From: an uncultured Pseudomonadales bacterium
GTDB taxonomy: Bacteria; Pseudomonadota; Gammaproteobacteria; Pseudomonadales; Azotimanducaceae
Direction: 5' to 3'
NCBI GenBank assembly: GCA_951813515.1
Contig: OX638346.1
Location: 1,791,617 to 1,855,616, forward strand
Length of the DNA: 64,000 bases
The stretch's first letter is position 1. The number at the start of each line of letters is the position of its first letter. Of this stretch, positions 18,237 to 28,008 are shown in pieces. Below the pieces are notes generated by a model. That model saw nothing but the letters and a program-made list of their open reading frames with translations, searched no databases and was not told the DNA's origin. Position numbers and translations under genes: made by a program.

Positions 18237-19871
18237 ATGTGGACGCTGATGGCGACCACCGACAAGACTCCGCTCTCCCAACGCTCGAACGGACCTGGAC
18301 GAGAGTCACCGGCAAGGGCTCGCGTGGAATTCATCGCCGCACCGATAGCCATCCTTGCCGCGTTCCTGTTTCGCGCGGAGTCTTTCGGCAGATCCATGGG
18401 GCCAGACGAACTGAGCCTCCTGCTCATGGCAAGATCGATCATCGATGGTGCCTTCCCCTACGAGATCTACTGGGATGTGCGCGCTCCCCTTGCGTATTTC
18501 GTCGCGCTGCCGTCGGCGTTGTCGAGCGATGGGTTCGCTGCGCTCGCGATACTGAGGTTGTTGACTGTCTTCGTGCATGCGGGGGCGACATGGACGTTCT
18601 TCTGCCTTTTCCGGCGCACCCTGGGCACCCCTGCGGCGCTGATCGGGGCGCTCGTCCTCCTGGTCTCAGCGAACCTGGCGGACCTGCACCAGCTTGCGAT
18701 GCCCAACCATTTCGTCATGGGCGCCTCCCTCGTGGCCTTCGCCTGCCTGGTGGCGGGCATTCGGGGGAGCAGGACCTGCTTTTGTTTGTCCGCGCTGCTG
18801 GCTGGGGCGTTGCCCTGGGTCATGGTGCAGTCGGGGCTCGTATCCCTGGGCCTTGCCGCGCTCGTGATGTTCGCTGATACGTCACTCGGTTGGAAAAAGC
18901 GGTTGGCCTGGGCTTCGATCGCTCTATTTCCCTCGGCTGTTACGGTTGCGGCCTTCTATCTCTGGGGGCCATTCGACACGTTCGTCGCGACCGTATTTCT
19001 CGCTCCCTACGAATTGATCGCAGGCGTGTTCGGGAACGCCGGGCAGTCGCATTGGATGGCTGCGTCGAAATTGCCCGGTTCAGTACCTTGGGCTTTCGTT
19101 CTGGTTCTGCTTGTCGGCGCGGCCTGGTTTCCGAGAGTCGCAAGTAGTGCGGCGGCCGGTTCGACTGTGCGTTACGCGGGTTACCTGGTCGTGCCTGCGA
19201 TGGTCGCCTTCCTGGTCACAGCACTTATGCGGTCTTTCCCGTCGGCCGAGTACTTTGTGGAAGCTGCGCCCGCAGCGGCGTTGTTCTCGTCGGTTGTGGC
19301 GTCAAGGCTCTGGGGTTGCCGGTTCTGGGTGATGCCCCGGGTGACCCGGCATGTTCGCCCGGCAGGACTGCGAGTGATCGCCGTAGTGGGATTCGGCGTC
19401 GTCATGGCGTTTCCTTCGGACCCCTGGGCGAAGAAGGCACAGGCCCAGGCACCGTTGCCAACGGCCTATTGCAACCGTGCGCTCGAGTGGGCTGAGCGAC
19501 TTGGGCCCGACGAAACGGTCCTCGACCTTAGCGGGGTATGCGGTGTGAGGGTCTTCGACTCGGGCAACTCTGTGCACCCACCCTATACATACGCCGGCAA
19601 CTGGTTTCGGAGCGGTCTGCCTTTCATTGGTAATGCAGACGCGGGAGATGTCTTGCAGGGCGGACGGCTTCGCGAAGCCTTGTCGCATGGTTCGGATGCC
19701 GGTGTGATCATCGCCAATGGACTGCTCCTTGACGCAGTTGAACAAAGGGGGTGGGAAGGGTTTTTCTGCGACGAGTGGCGCCTGGTCTGGTATCGGAACG
19801 TTCCCGGACAGGATGCGGGATTCGACAGGCTCGCAGTGTTTGTTCGTGGCGACATGCTGGAAGAGGATTGA
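18237..19871 (+). CDS. Polytopic glycosyltransferase-like membrane protein (paralogue 2)
   Basis: About 544 residues. I start at ATG 18237, 5 nt after the previous stop (ATG 18249 is possible); the longer frame from 18051 overlaps the upstream gene. It aligns along its length with the preceding protein: GPDELSLLLMA, FPYEIYWDVRAPLAYFVALPSA, TFFCLFRR, LHQLAMPNHF, LYLWGPFDTFV and a C-terminal domain ending RLAVFVRGDM. The pair arose by tandem duplication and probably has related GT-C type activities in the cell envelope. It converges with the DUF6311-like gene. Confidence 0.7.
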   Translation: MWTLMATTDKTPLSQRSNGPGRESPARARVEFIAAPIAILAAFLFRAESFGRSMGPDELSLLLMARSIIDGAFPYEIYWDVRAPLAYFVALPSALSSDGFAALAILRLLTVFVHAGATWTFFCLFRRTLGTPAALIGALVLLVSANLADLHQLAMPNHFVMGASLVAFACLVAGIRGSRTCFCLSALLAGALPWVMVQSGLVSLGLAALVMFADTSLGWKKRLAWASIALFPSAVTVAAFYLWGPFDTFVATVFLAPYELIAGVFGNAGQSHWMAASKLPGSVPWAFVLVLLVGAAWFPRVASSAAAGSTVRYAGYLVVPAMVAFLVTALMRSFPSAEYFVEAAPAAALFSSVVASRLWGCRFWVMPRVTRHVRPAGLRVIAVVGFGVVMAFPSDPWAKKAQAQAPLPTAYCNRALEWAERLGPDETVLDLSGVCGVRVFDSGNSVHPPYTYAGNWFRSGLPFIGNADAGDVLQGGRLREALSHGSDAGVIIANGLLLDAVEQRGWEGFFCDEWRLVWYRNVPGQDAGFDRLAVFVRGDMLEED

Positions 19872-19899
19872 TGCCCGGCCGCCGGCGCGTCGGAAGATG

Positions 19900-21582
19900 T
19901 CATGGAAGGGCACCTTCATCCGTTTTCGATGGCGTGTTGAATGTTTGGTCCCTCGCACTGCGACAAACAAGCAGTACTTCCCATTGGGTGCACTCGCTCG
20001 GGGCTGAAATCTGCGGGAACTGATTCGGGAGATCTGCCGCATGGATCGGAACCAGGTACCGCACCCCCGATTCACCGCCGAGCAGGACGTCCTTGTCGGA
20101 ACCTCCGGGTTCGGAGGGAGGGGGTCGCGAGAATCCTCCACCCCTGAGAGGCAGTCCCGTCTCTACCGCCAGGTACATTGCGTATCTGGGATACAACGTT
20201 ACAACTTCCGGTTCCCTCGGCTCTTCCAGCAGCACGAGAACCGACCCGCCCTCCAGCACGCCTGGCAGCGGTTCAAGTTGCACGATCGGGAGGCGCGAAT
20301 CTTCATATTCATACGCCCAGTATGGCCATATGGAATAGACCTGCAGCGCGAACGCGATGCCGAGAACCGCGACTGCGCGATTGCGGGGCCACCTGGAAAG
20401 AAAGTGCACCAGCGCGAGCAGGCTGAGACATGTTACGAGCGGCCAGGCCAGTCGGACCGTGGCCCGATGTATCGCGTAAAGATCGATGATCGCATCGGGG
20501 ACGAGGAACGAAAGGTCGACCAGGGAAGTGCCAATCCGAACCCACGGCGACACGGCGATGATCGCAAGCAGGGCGACGGCACCTGCCAGCGGATAGAACT
20601 CCCGAGGAATGCGAAACCGCGGCCGAAAAGCGAGTCCGGCGGCCACGAGCAGAACGCAGCCCCATCCAAGCCAGGCGTCCTGCTCGACGCCCGGACCCGG
20701 CGCCTCGTACAGTTCGCGTAGCGAATCGGGCTCTCCGACGATCATGCCCCAGGGCGAGAATCCGAAAGAACCCAACCCCTGGTGCGCAAGAAAGCTCTCC
20801 GCCGCAAAGATGCCGATGGCGTGGCAGAGCGCAACGAACAGCGCGCATAGAACCACGGCCGTGCCTGCACGCAGCGCTACCGAACCATTGGATGCCGCCG
20901 TCGCCAGTAGGCAAAAGAACAGCACTTGCAACGCCAACAGTGGATGCACCGCGAGCGAAACCAGGGATAGCGCTGCTGCCCGCGGAACAACGAAGCGGAG
21001 CGCTGCGTGAACGCGCAACGTATAAACACATAGTGCGATGGCTAGAATCAACAATCCTTGGGTGGACAATGCGACATGCGTCCAGTTGAGGCGACCGACG
21101 AATATGGGCATGGCGACGGCGAACACGGCAGCCGCGAGGCAAGGCAAGACATGACGCACGCCCGCAGCGCGCACCAGTGCGGCACCCGCGATGGCCTGGA
21201 ATACCACTGCGACCGCGTGCCATAGGCCAAAGTAGTGGAAGTCGGCGGGCAACCAGGAAACAAAGGGGCGGAACACTGTCGCCGCGAGCGGCAGGGCGTC
21301 GAGTAGCGAGATCGGGAACCCGTGCGGATAGTTGAACAGGTCGGTCCAAAGCGAAGGCCAGGGACGTCCGCGCTCTACGAGTGCCTGCCACGCCAGCCGG
21401 TAATCGATGGCGTCGTTCGGGAAAATGAAGTTGTGGAAGCGAGCGGCATCGCCGAGAAGAAAGGATGGCGGATAGACGAAAGCGGCCCAAATGAGCCCTA
21501 ACAGACCGGCAAGCCCAACGGAGAGCACCGTTGATTCGGCCAACGGCGTCAGTCGGCTGTTTCGGGACTTTCGGGAGAACAA
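19900..21582 (-). CDS. DUF6311-like polytopic membrane protein (copy 1)
   Basis: 560 residues, about eleven membrane helices, and a soluble C-terminal domain. The first periplasmic loop carries PPSFLLGDAARFHNFIFPND, then DYRLAWQALVERGRPWPSLWTD and FNYPHGFPISLLDALPLAATVF, a layout like DUF6311/GT-C-fold proteins. It is strongly similar to the protein encoded at 23684-25294, in the same orientation, on the other side of a glycosyltransferase-like gene. Function unknown; an envelope sugar transfer role is inferred from fold type and neighbours. Confidence 0.65.
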   Translation of the reverse strand: MFSRKSRNSRLTPLAESTVLSVGLAGLLGLIWAAFVYPPSFLLGDAARFHNFIFPNDAIDYRLAWQALVERGRPWPSLWTDLFNYPHGFPISLLDALPLAATVFRPFVSWLPADFHYFGLWHAVAVVFQAIAGAALVRAAGVRHVLPCLAAAVFAVAMPIFVGRLNWTHVALSTQGLLILAIALCVYTLRVHAALRFVVPRAAALSLVSLAVHPLLALQVLFFCLLATAASNGSVALRAGTAVVLCALFVALCHAIGIFAAESFLAHQGLGSFGFSPWGMIVGEPDSLRELYEAPGPGVEQDAWLGWGCVLLVAAGLAFRPRFRIPREFYPLAGAVALLAIIAVSPWVRIGTSLVDLSFLVPDAIIDLYAIHRATVRLAWPLVTCLSLLALVHFLSRWPRNRAVAVLGIAFALQVYSIWPYWAYEYEDSRLPIVQLEPLPGVLEGGSVLVLLEEPREPEVVTLYPRYAMYLAVETGLPLRGGGFSRPPPSEPGGSDKDVLLGGESGVRYLVPIHAADLPNQFPQISAPSECTQWEVLLVCRSARDQTFNTPSKTDEGALP

Positions 21583-21825
21583 CTTCGGGGCCGATCAGAC
21601 TTCTATGATGGGTGAGAGGTCGAACATGGGTGCCTGGCCAATGATCTCACTTGGCATGGCGGCCCATTTCATCACGTTGCTCAAAGGCGCGTGGCTTTCC
21701 GGCGGTCTTCTTCGCGCCCCTCGGGCCGTCATGCGAGCAAGCGTTATCCGGTACGAAGACAATGCGACATAGTGTGAAGCGTGTGAACAGGCAATCTGAA
21801 ATCTTGAAGTCCAGATGAGCAGCAA

Positions 21826-23661
21826 ATGCGAGTGCCTGCGGTGCGTAAGACAATAGACAGCTCCCTTCTCGGCACCATGCTGGGCTGTCGCCGCCAGATT
21901 GCGCATTCCGTGTTGTTGATTGGAATCTTCGGTGTGGCGGTCTATTTGAGCTTCGCGAATCTCGACTACGTGGGGCTATGGCACGACGAAGGTCCTACGG
22001 CGATTCTTGGCAACACGCTGCTCGAGCAGGGCAGCCTGAGTGGCTGGGATGGGCGCAACCTCGTGGGCGCTGACAACGGTCGTGCTCTTGACTCGGACCT
22101 GATCGAGGTTCTGCCGCCACTCGCATACGGGCTAAATGCCATTGGCATAGCGGTTTTCGGATTTGACGAGGTTGGTGTCCGCGTAATGCACGCCTTCGTC
22201 GGAGTGCTCTCCCTGGTGTTTCTCTACCTCTTGTTGCGGGAACATCTTCGCAAACATCCGCGCCTTGTCATCTTCATATTCCTTTTCTCGGCTTGGTCGG
22301 CGCAACTCCTCTTGTATTTTCGGCAGTCTCGCTACTATGCCTTCATGGTGTTCGGCGTGATCGCCGCGTTTTACTTTTACGAGCGGTACTGGCAGACAAG
22401 GAAGGTCGTTAATCTTGTCATGCTGACGCTCGTCGCAACGCTCGCTTTCTTCAACCACTACATTGGCGGCGCAGCAACGATTCTGTCGGTAGCCGCGTGG
22501 CATCTGCTTTTTCGCGCGAGACAGACGACCGGAAGACAGTATCTGCTGTTCTGTCTCGCGATTGGCATCGTCGCCGTTCTCGGATCCGGATATCTCGTAT
22601 GGCTTGGCGTGGTCGGCAACGAACGCGGCAGTTGGCGCGATTTCATGGGTATGGACGTCCATGCATACACTGGTGACGTTCCGGCGCCACTTCTCATAAT
22701 CCAAATCTATGCACGCGACCTCTTCGCAGCGGACTGGATCTCTTGGCCGGTGTTTCTCTGGTTCGTCGTCGTGGTGTTTTTCGCCGGACAAAGGCAGCGG
22801 ACTTGGCTGCAATCGAAGCCCAGCGATTTCAGCGCGGTGAATGCGGACCATCTGCCGGTCGAACAAGTGGCAAAAGTTGTGTGCATGGGACTGCTGTTCG
22901 CGCTGTTCTCGGCGTTGTTGTCGGTGCAGCAGGTCTGGGTGAACCCGACCGCCGATTTACGTTACTGCGTGGGCGCACTGCCGTTTCTTTTGGCGATGAA
23001 GGGGCTGTTTGCCGAGTGGGCCTGGGGCAGGTCGAAGATCATGGCGATAGCCACGACTGGCCTGCTCCTGCTGACGAGCATCGGCGCGGCGCCATTCAAT
23101 ATCGTGATGGAAGAAACCGGGAAGCGGACGCTGGGAGCGCACTTGTTCCAGTTCGTCCGCGAGATTCACCGACCCTACCCCGATGCTGTGCGCGTGGTTT
23201 CCCGGTTCCTGTTCGAGCATGCGGAGAAGGACGACCTCGTCTACGTTCCGCGTTTCGAGTATCGCGAACCCCTTACGTTCTACGCCGGCCATCATGTTCG
23301 GTTCTGCTGCGTGTTGGACGAGTTTTCGCCACTGCCCCGACACAAGATCGAAGCATTGGGAGCGCCGTTGTATATTGGGGAGCAGGATCCTGATTGGATC
23401 GTTCTGTTCGATGACCTTCCGAAACGGCGCTGGCGAGAGTTCGGAGCAATCTTTGACCTGGTCGCTGCCCCTGATGTGCATCATCGTCTAACGCAACGAC
23501 CGGAACTGAATTACCACGCCTTCACTCCCCTGCCTCGCGAACCGGGTGTGTATATTCTCCGCAAGAGAAGCGAGCGTCACGAAGAGCCGAAAAGGCTCTC
23601 CAAACCAGGAGAAGTGATCAACGGGCGATCCGTCCCCCGGTTCCATTCGGTTCGTCCGTAG
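21826..23661 (+). CDS. ArnT/PMT-like glycosyltransferase membrane protein
   Basis: A 611-residue polytopic protein. After the first helix comes LDYVGLWHDEGPTAILGNTLLE, with the Asp-Glu pair in the first loop typical of GT-C enzymes, and later RQSRYYAFMVFGVIAAFYFY and HYIGGAATI. The C-terminal 150 residues are hydrophilic and probably periplasmic. It lies between, and opposite to, two paralogous DUF6311-like genes, with about 240 bp upstream that may hold divergent promoters. Sugar donor and acceptor are unknown. Confidence 0.65.
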   Translation: MRVPAVRKTIDSSLLGTMLGCRRQIAHSVLLIGIFGVAVYLSFANLDYVGLWHDEGPTAILGNTLLEQGSLSGWDGRNLVGADNGRALDSDLIEVLPPLAYGLNAIGIAVFGFDEVGVRVMHAFVGVLSLVFLYLLLREHLRKHPRLVIFIFLFSAWSAQLLLYFRQSRYYAFMVFGVIAAFYFYERYWQTRKVVNLVMLTLVATLAFFNHYIGGAATILSVAAWHLLFRARQTTGRQYLLFCLAIGIVAVLGSGYLVWLGVVGNERGSWRDFMGMDVHAYTGDVPAPLLIIQIYARDLFAADWISWPVFLWFVVVVFFAGQRQRTWLQSKPSDFSAVNADHLPVEQVAKVVCMGLLFALFSALLSVQQVWVNPTADLRYCVGALPFLLAMKGLFAEWAWGRSKIMAIATTGLLLLTSIGAAPFNIVMEETGKRTLGAHLFQFVREIHRPYPDAVRVVSRFLFEHAEKDDLVYVPRFEYREPLTFYAGHHVRFCCVLDEFSPLPRHKIEALGAPLYIGEQDPDWIVLFDDLPKRRWREFGAIFDLVAAPDVHHRLTQRPELNYHAFTPLPREPGVYILRKRSERHEEPKRLSKPGEVINGRSVPRFHSVRP

Positions 23662-23683
23662 ATAGGGATTCTCTCAGCTCTGC

Positions 23684-25294
23684 TCACTTCGGGCGGCAGA
23701 CCAACAGCCATTCCCAGCGAACGCATGTGACTGGACCCGCAACCTGCGATAGTCGCGCAGGTAAGTTGGCTTGGCGGGTCGCGACGGCCACGTACCTGGC
23801 ACCCGGGTCAGTTGGATGTTCAGTAACGGCTCGGTCTTTGCTCTGCGGCGGTGGCCGGGAAAACCATCCGCCTTCGAGCGGGATGCCGGTCTCGACCGCG
23901 AGGTGCATGGCGAACCTGAGGTGCCTTGCTTCGGTGGGAGTTCCGTCCAACTCTTCAATGACCAGGATGCGTGACCCGCCGTCCAGAATTTCTGGAGGCG
24001 GCGCCGGGCGCTCCACGGCTGTTCGTGCTTCGCGGTACTCGTATGCCCAATACGGCCATACCGAGTAGATCTGCAGTGCAAATGCGACGCCGAGTATGAG
24101 GGTGGCCCGATGGGGGGACCACGTGGTAGCGAAATGGACAAGCGGGAGGAGAGTTAGGGCTATGACCAAAGGCCAGGCCAGTCGGACCGAGGCTCGATGT
24201 ATCGCGTATAGGTCGAGGATCGCGTCGGGGAACAGGAACGAAAGGTCAGAAAAGTAAGAGCCAAACCGCACCCACGGCGATATGGCGGCAATCGCAAGAA
24301 ATGCGATTACCCCGGCCAGCGGATAGTAGGCGCGGGGAAAGCGAAACCGGGGGCGCAGGGCAAAACCGACGAGAAGAACGAGAACGCAGCCCGCCCCCAG
24401 CCAGGCCTCCTGCTCAATGCCCGGACCTCTCGCATTGTAGATCTGGCGTAGGGCCTCGGGCTCTCCGACGATCATCCCCAATGGTGAAAAGCCGAACTCG
24501 CCAAGCCCGAGGTCCGAGGCAAAGCTGTCCGCCGCGAAGATGCCAAGGACCTGGCAGAGGGCAGCGAAGAGCAGGCAGATGATTGCGCCGGCCCCCACTC
24601 GGTGCGCAATTGGGGCATGCGACAGGGCGGTGGCCAGAAGGCAGAACAGTGATACCTGCAGTGCCAACAGCGGATGGATGGCGAGCGTTGTCAGTGACAG
24701 TACGGCGGCCCGGGGGAAGACGAAACGCAGTGACGGCCGTTCGCGGGATGCATAGACGCACAGGGCCAAGGCGAGGATCAGCAACCCTTGGGTGGAAAGT
24801 GCGACGTGGGCCCAGTTGATTCGCCCGACGAATATGGGCATGGCGAGGGCAAGCAGGGCGCCGCACAGGCACGGTGCAACGTGACGCACTCCGGTTGCGC
24901 GGACGAACACGGCGCCGGCAACGGCTTGAAGGGTGATTGCGACGGCGTGCCAGAGGCCAAAGTAGTGAAAACCGGCTGGCAGCCAGGACACGAATGGGCG
25001 AAACACCGTCGCGGCAAGGGGCAGACCGTCCATGAGCGAGATTGGGACGCCGTGGGGATAGTTGAAGAGGTCCGTCCAGAGCGATGGCCAGGGGCGCCCG
25101 GCCTCGACGAGGGCCTGCCACGCCAGGCGGTAGTCGAGGGCATCGTTCGGAAAAACGAAGTTGTGGAATCGGGCAGCGTCGCCCAGCAGAAACGAGGGCG
25201 GGTAGATGACGAGAGTCAGGACGATGCCGAGCAACGCGGCGAGCCCGAGCGAGAGAGCCGTCGACGCATTAGTGTTCCGCTCCGGGTGAGTCAT
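23684..25294 (-). CDS. DUF6311-like polytopic membrane protein (copy 2)
   Basis: 536 residues, a close paralogue of the protein at 19900-21582. Long matching stretches include YPPSFLLGDAARFHNF, FNYPHG.PISL.D.LPLAATVF, RPFVSWLPA.FHYFGLWHAVA and MPIFVGR.NW.HVALSTQGLLILA. The C-terminal soluble parts are less alike but both end in a segment with C.(R/Q)WE.LLVCR. It converges closely on the central glycosyltransferase gene (stops 22 bp apart) and lies downstream of amt with 182 bp between. An imperfect hairpin (25325-25347) is in that gap. Confidence 0.65.
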   Translation of the reverse strand: MTHPERNTNASTALSLGLAALLGIVLTLVIYPPSFLLGDAARFHNFVFPNDALDYRLAWQALVEAGRPWPSLWTDLFNYPHGVPISLMDGLPLAATVFRPFVSWLPAGFHYFGLWHAVAITLQAVAGAVFVRATGVRHVAPCLCGALLALAMPIFVGRINWAHVALSTQGLLILALALCVYASRERPSLRFVFPRAAVLSLTTLAIHPLLALQVSLFCLLATALSHAPIAHRVGAGAIICLLFAALCQVLGIFAADSFASDLGLGEFGFSPLGMIVGEPEALRQIYNARGPGIEQEAWLGAGCVLVLLVGFALRPRFRFPRAYYPLAGVIAFLAIAAISPWVRFGSYFSDLSFLFPDAILDLYAIHRASVRLAWPLVIALTLLPLVHFATTWSPHRATLILGVAFALQIYSVWPYWAYEYREARTAVERPAPPPEILDGGSRILVIEELDGTPTEARHLRFAMHLAVETGIPLEGGWFSRPPPQSKDRAVTEHPTDPGARYVAVATRQANLPARLSQVAGPVTCVRWEWLLVCRPK

Positions 25295-25324
25295 TTAGAT
25301 ATTGAAGACTTGTACCGGTACGCG

Positions 25325-25347
25325 GGATTCCCGTCTGGCGGGAGTCC
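25325..25347. other. Imperfect hairpin downstream of amt
   Basis: GGATTCCCG and CGGGAGTCC flank a 5-nt loop with one mismatch. It lies in the 182-bp gap between the amt stop and the DUF6311-like gene. There is no T-run, so it is at most a weak terminator or processing site. Confidence 0.3.
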
Positions 25348-25476
25348 GAATGGGCGTTCGACCTGAGGTTTGCGTTTCCTTGACCTTGCGTGCGAATGGG
25401 CGCACGCGGCGCCCGCTAGTCGCTCGATGGACGGGCCGGGTAGGAACGCGCCCGGCTCCGTTCAATGAGCGGTCAA

Positions 25477-26781
25477 TCAGTTGTCGGTGCCCACCATTTC
25501 CCCGTGCTGGGTGTAGTCGAGCCCTTCTGTCTCCTGTTCTTCGGTTACGCGAAGGCTTGTGAAGAGCTTTATGCCGTAGAGGATGACCAGGGTGCCGAGC
25601 GCGCTCCAGGCGCCGACGACCAATACGCCCTCGAACTGGATCCAGACCTGCCAGATGTTGCCATCTACGGCGCCGGGAGCGTTGCCGATTTCTTCGAGGG
25701 CGAATACGCCGGTCAAAATGGCGCCGAGGAATCCGCCGACGCCGTGAATACCGAACACGTCGAGCGCGTCATCGTAGCCGAGGCTGTATTTCAGCCAAGC
25801 ACAGGCCCAGCAGCAGCTGAATCCGGCGAATACACCGATGGCCAGTGCCCCCGCGGGAGACACGTAGCCGGCGGCTGGCGTGATCGCGACAAGTCCCGCG
25901 ACTGCTCCAGAGACAAGGCCGAGGATGCTCGGTTTCTTGAGTATCCACCACTCGTAGAGCATCCAGGTAAGCCCCCCCGCAGCGGCGGATGTCTGTGTGA
26001 CGAGCATGGCCAGGGCGGCGTTGCGGCTCGCTCCCAGCGCGGAGCCCGCGCTGAATCCAAACCAGCCAATCCATAGCAGTGAGACGCCGATGACGCTGAA
26101 GAGCGGATTGTGAGGCGCCATGTCTTCGGCACCGTATCCCTTGCGCTTGCCGACGACTAGACAGGCAACCAGGCCGGCCACGCCCGCGTTGATGTGCACG
26201 ATGGTGCCACCAGCGAAATCCAGAACGCCTTCTTCCTTGAGGAAACCCCCGCCCCAGATCCAGTGCACGACGGGCGCATACACGATGATGGACCACAGCG
26301 CGATGAACCAGAGCATGACGGAGAACTTGATCCGGTCTGCGACGGCGCCGGTAATGAGTGCTGCCGTGACTACGCCAAACCCCAGTTGGAAGACGACGTA
26401 CAACGCCTCAGGAAAAGAGCCTCGAAGCTGATCCAGATCCAGGTTGGCGAGAAGCAGCAGATCCAGGTTGCCGATGTACTCGTTGTCGCCGGAAAAAGCG
26501 AGGCTGTAACCAATGATCATCCACACCACAGAGACGAGGCAGCAGATTGCGAAACACTGACCCGCGATGGACAGCATGTTCTTGCGCCGAACCATGCCGC
26601 CGTAAAACATGGCGATACCGGGAACGGTCATCATGAGTCCGAGCACGGCCGCCATCAACATCCATGCGGTATTGCCGGTGTCGTAACCTGGCAACATTTC
26701 GGTCGCCAACGAGGTGGGAGCGAAGAGTAAGCACAGTGTCAGGATCGCGACGCCCATCGGCTTGCAACGTGTGCGTTTCAT
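25477..26781 (-). CDS. amt: Ammonium transporter (Amt family)
   Basis: About 434 residues from ATG 26781. A signal-like N-terminus (LTLCLLFAPTSLA) precedes eleven membrane helices. The pore His pair is visible in APVVHWIWGGG and FGIHGVGGF, and family motifs include MFYGGMVRRKNMLS and GGTIVHINAGVAGL. The C-terminal tail (RVTEEQETEGLDYTQHGE) is the region that meets GlnK in other Amt proteins. No glnK gene is adjacent, unlike many bacterial amt loci. The upstream 54-residue extension lacks family support and is dropped. Confidence 0.93.
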   Translation of the reverse strand: MKRTRCKPMGVAILTLCLLFAPTSLATEMLPGYDTGNTAWMLMAAVLGLMMTVPGIAMFYGGMVRRKNMLSIAGQCFAICCLVSVVWMIIGYSLAFSGDNEYIGNLDLLLLANLDLDQLRGSFPEALYVVFQLGFGVVTAALITGAVADRIKFSVMLWFIALWSIIVYAPVVHWIWGGGFLKEEGVLDFAGGTIVHINAGVAGLVACLVVGKRKGYGAEDMAPHNPLFSVIGVSLLWIGWFGFSAGSALGASRNAALAMLVTQTSAAAGGLTWMLYEWWILKKPSILGLVSGAVAGLVAITPAAGYVSPAGALAIGVFAGFSCCWACAWLKYSLGYDDALDVFGIHGVGGFLGAILTGVFALEEIGNAPGAVDGNIWQVWIQFEGVLVVGAWSALGTLVILYGIKLFTSLRVTEEQETEGLDYTQHGEMVGTDN

Positions 26782-26878
26782 TGAATTCTGTTTCCTTGGC
26801 TGATCCGCTTGGGAATGATTGGTGGAATACGTCAGATTGCGGGCGCGGTCCTTGGCTAGGGGCTCGCGCGCAACCGTG

Positions 26879-27757
26879 CTATGAACGTCTCTTTCTGTTC
26901 CTCTTCCTGTCCTCGCTGGGCCGTTTGAAGAACATGCGCGCACGCGGCCCTATGGGAATGGCGCTGGGTGTCTTCGTCTCGGTTTCGGCATCGCCCGTGG
27001 CAGCACCCCTGTAATAGCGCTGCGACTCTAGCTTCGCCGCTTCCTCGGGCTGGTCGGCGGCCGCTTCGGGCGCCTCGACAGGAGGCTCTAGCGACTCGGA
27101 CGGATGCGGGGTGGGCTCCTCTGGCGCGATCCCTGGGGTGGGGGCGCGAACGGGTCTCGTTTCGGGCGTGGCGGGAGTCCGCGCAAGCGGTTCCACGAGC
27201 GGTTCTGGCTGTGGTTCGCTCCGGGCGCGCTGGGCTACAAAGTTCCCGTCGTACCGGGGTTCCGGCTGTCGCGCCTGCCATTGCGGAGTGGACGATGGTT
27301 CGAGTGTTTCGTCGCGAGGCTGGAAGGTCGGATTGACTGCGGGAGCGGCTGAGCGCGTGGGCATCTCTTCCAAGCGTCTGACCGCATCGTGAACTGCCAG
27401 CAGTCCCATGCCAAGGCTGACGTTCTTGTTCGTTACGAGTATGAAGATCACTTGATCCCAGCCAGGTACTGCGGACATGAACTGGTAGGTGTTGCTCGTT
27501 GTCAACTGGACTTCACGTACGAACCCGTTGGCCGACGGGTGGTCCCTCGACAACGAATGCTCGAAATTCCGAACCAGCTTGCCGCGGAACAGGTCGATTC
27601 CGATATGTGACACCAAGGTGGCCGTGTTTGCGTCCATGACCGTTCCAGGGCGATATTCGGCTGCCAGCGGCAGGCCGGTTTCAAGGTCGGTGAGGACGCA
27701 TCCCAAGGCCCCGTCGACGTCGTCCATGACGCCTCGGCAAACGATTTGCAGATCCAT
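26879..27757 (-). CDS. Roadblock/LC7-like protein with long proline-rich tail
   Basis: About 292 residues from ATG 27757, with GGGGGAG about 7 nt upstream. Residues 1-130 match the Roadblock-like protein at 2942-3466 (DDVDGALG, LTDLETGLPLA, DLFRGK, TYQFMSAVPG, LGMGLL). The remainder is Pro/Glu/Ala-rich and disordered and ends in a strongly basic tail (KRPSEDRKRNRKRRS). It lies next to the TonB-C/coiled-coil membrane protein, with the same orientation. A scaffold or regulatory role is inferred only. Confidence 0.65.
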   Translation of the reverse strand: MDLQIVCRGVMDDVDGALGCVLTDLETGLPLAAEYRPGTVMDANTATLVSHIGIDLFRGKLVRNFEHSLSRDHPSANGFVREVQLTTSNTYQFMSAVPGWDQVIFILVTNKNVSLGMGLLAVHDAVRRLEEMPTRSAAPAVNPTFQPRDETLEPSSTPQWQARQPEPRYDGNFVAQRARSEPQPEPLVEPLARTPATPETRPVRAPTPGIAPEEPTPHPSESLEPPVEAPEAAADQPEEAAKLESQRYYRGAATGDAETETKTPSAIPIGPRARMFFKRPSEDRKRNRKRRS

Positions 27758-27951
27758 CTCAGTCTCCCCCGGTGCCGCAAATGTGCGCAGCGCCCGAAAA
27801 TGCAGCCGACGGATAATGCATCGTTGACTGAATATCCGCAAGCTCGAACCTGTGGGGTTCGAACCCGTGAGTCCGCCCGGTTGGCCAAGTGAGTCCCGGG
27901 TTCGATGATCGATCCGGACTTCGCTTGGGGTGCGGAGATTACTCGCTTTCA

Positions 27952-27981
27952 GTGCCCCACAGCCGGCACCTTCGGCTTCGG
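27952..27981 (+). repeat. Partial copy of the dispersed palindromic element
   Basis: GTGCCCCACAGCCGGCACCTTCGGCTTCGG matches the left end of the copy in rnfE (GTGCCCCACAGCCG...) and, in reverse, the copy in the epoxide hydrolase gene. It lies in the short gap between the Roadblock gene and the TonB-C-like gene. The downstream hairpin part is absent. Confidence 0.6.
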
Positions 27982-28008
27982 TTGTGGCTACGAAACCGGA
28001 TCAGGGCG

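Noticed and set aside
27842..27950. tRNA-like T-arm sequences (GGTTCGAACC) before the partial repeat
   Set aside because: No acceptor, D or anticodon arm can be formed around them.
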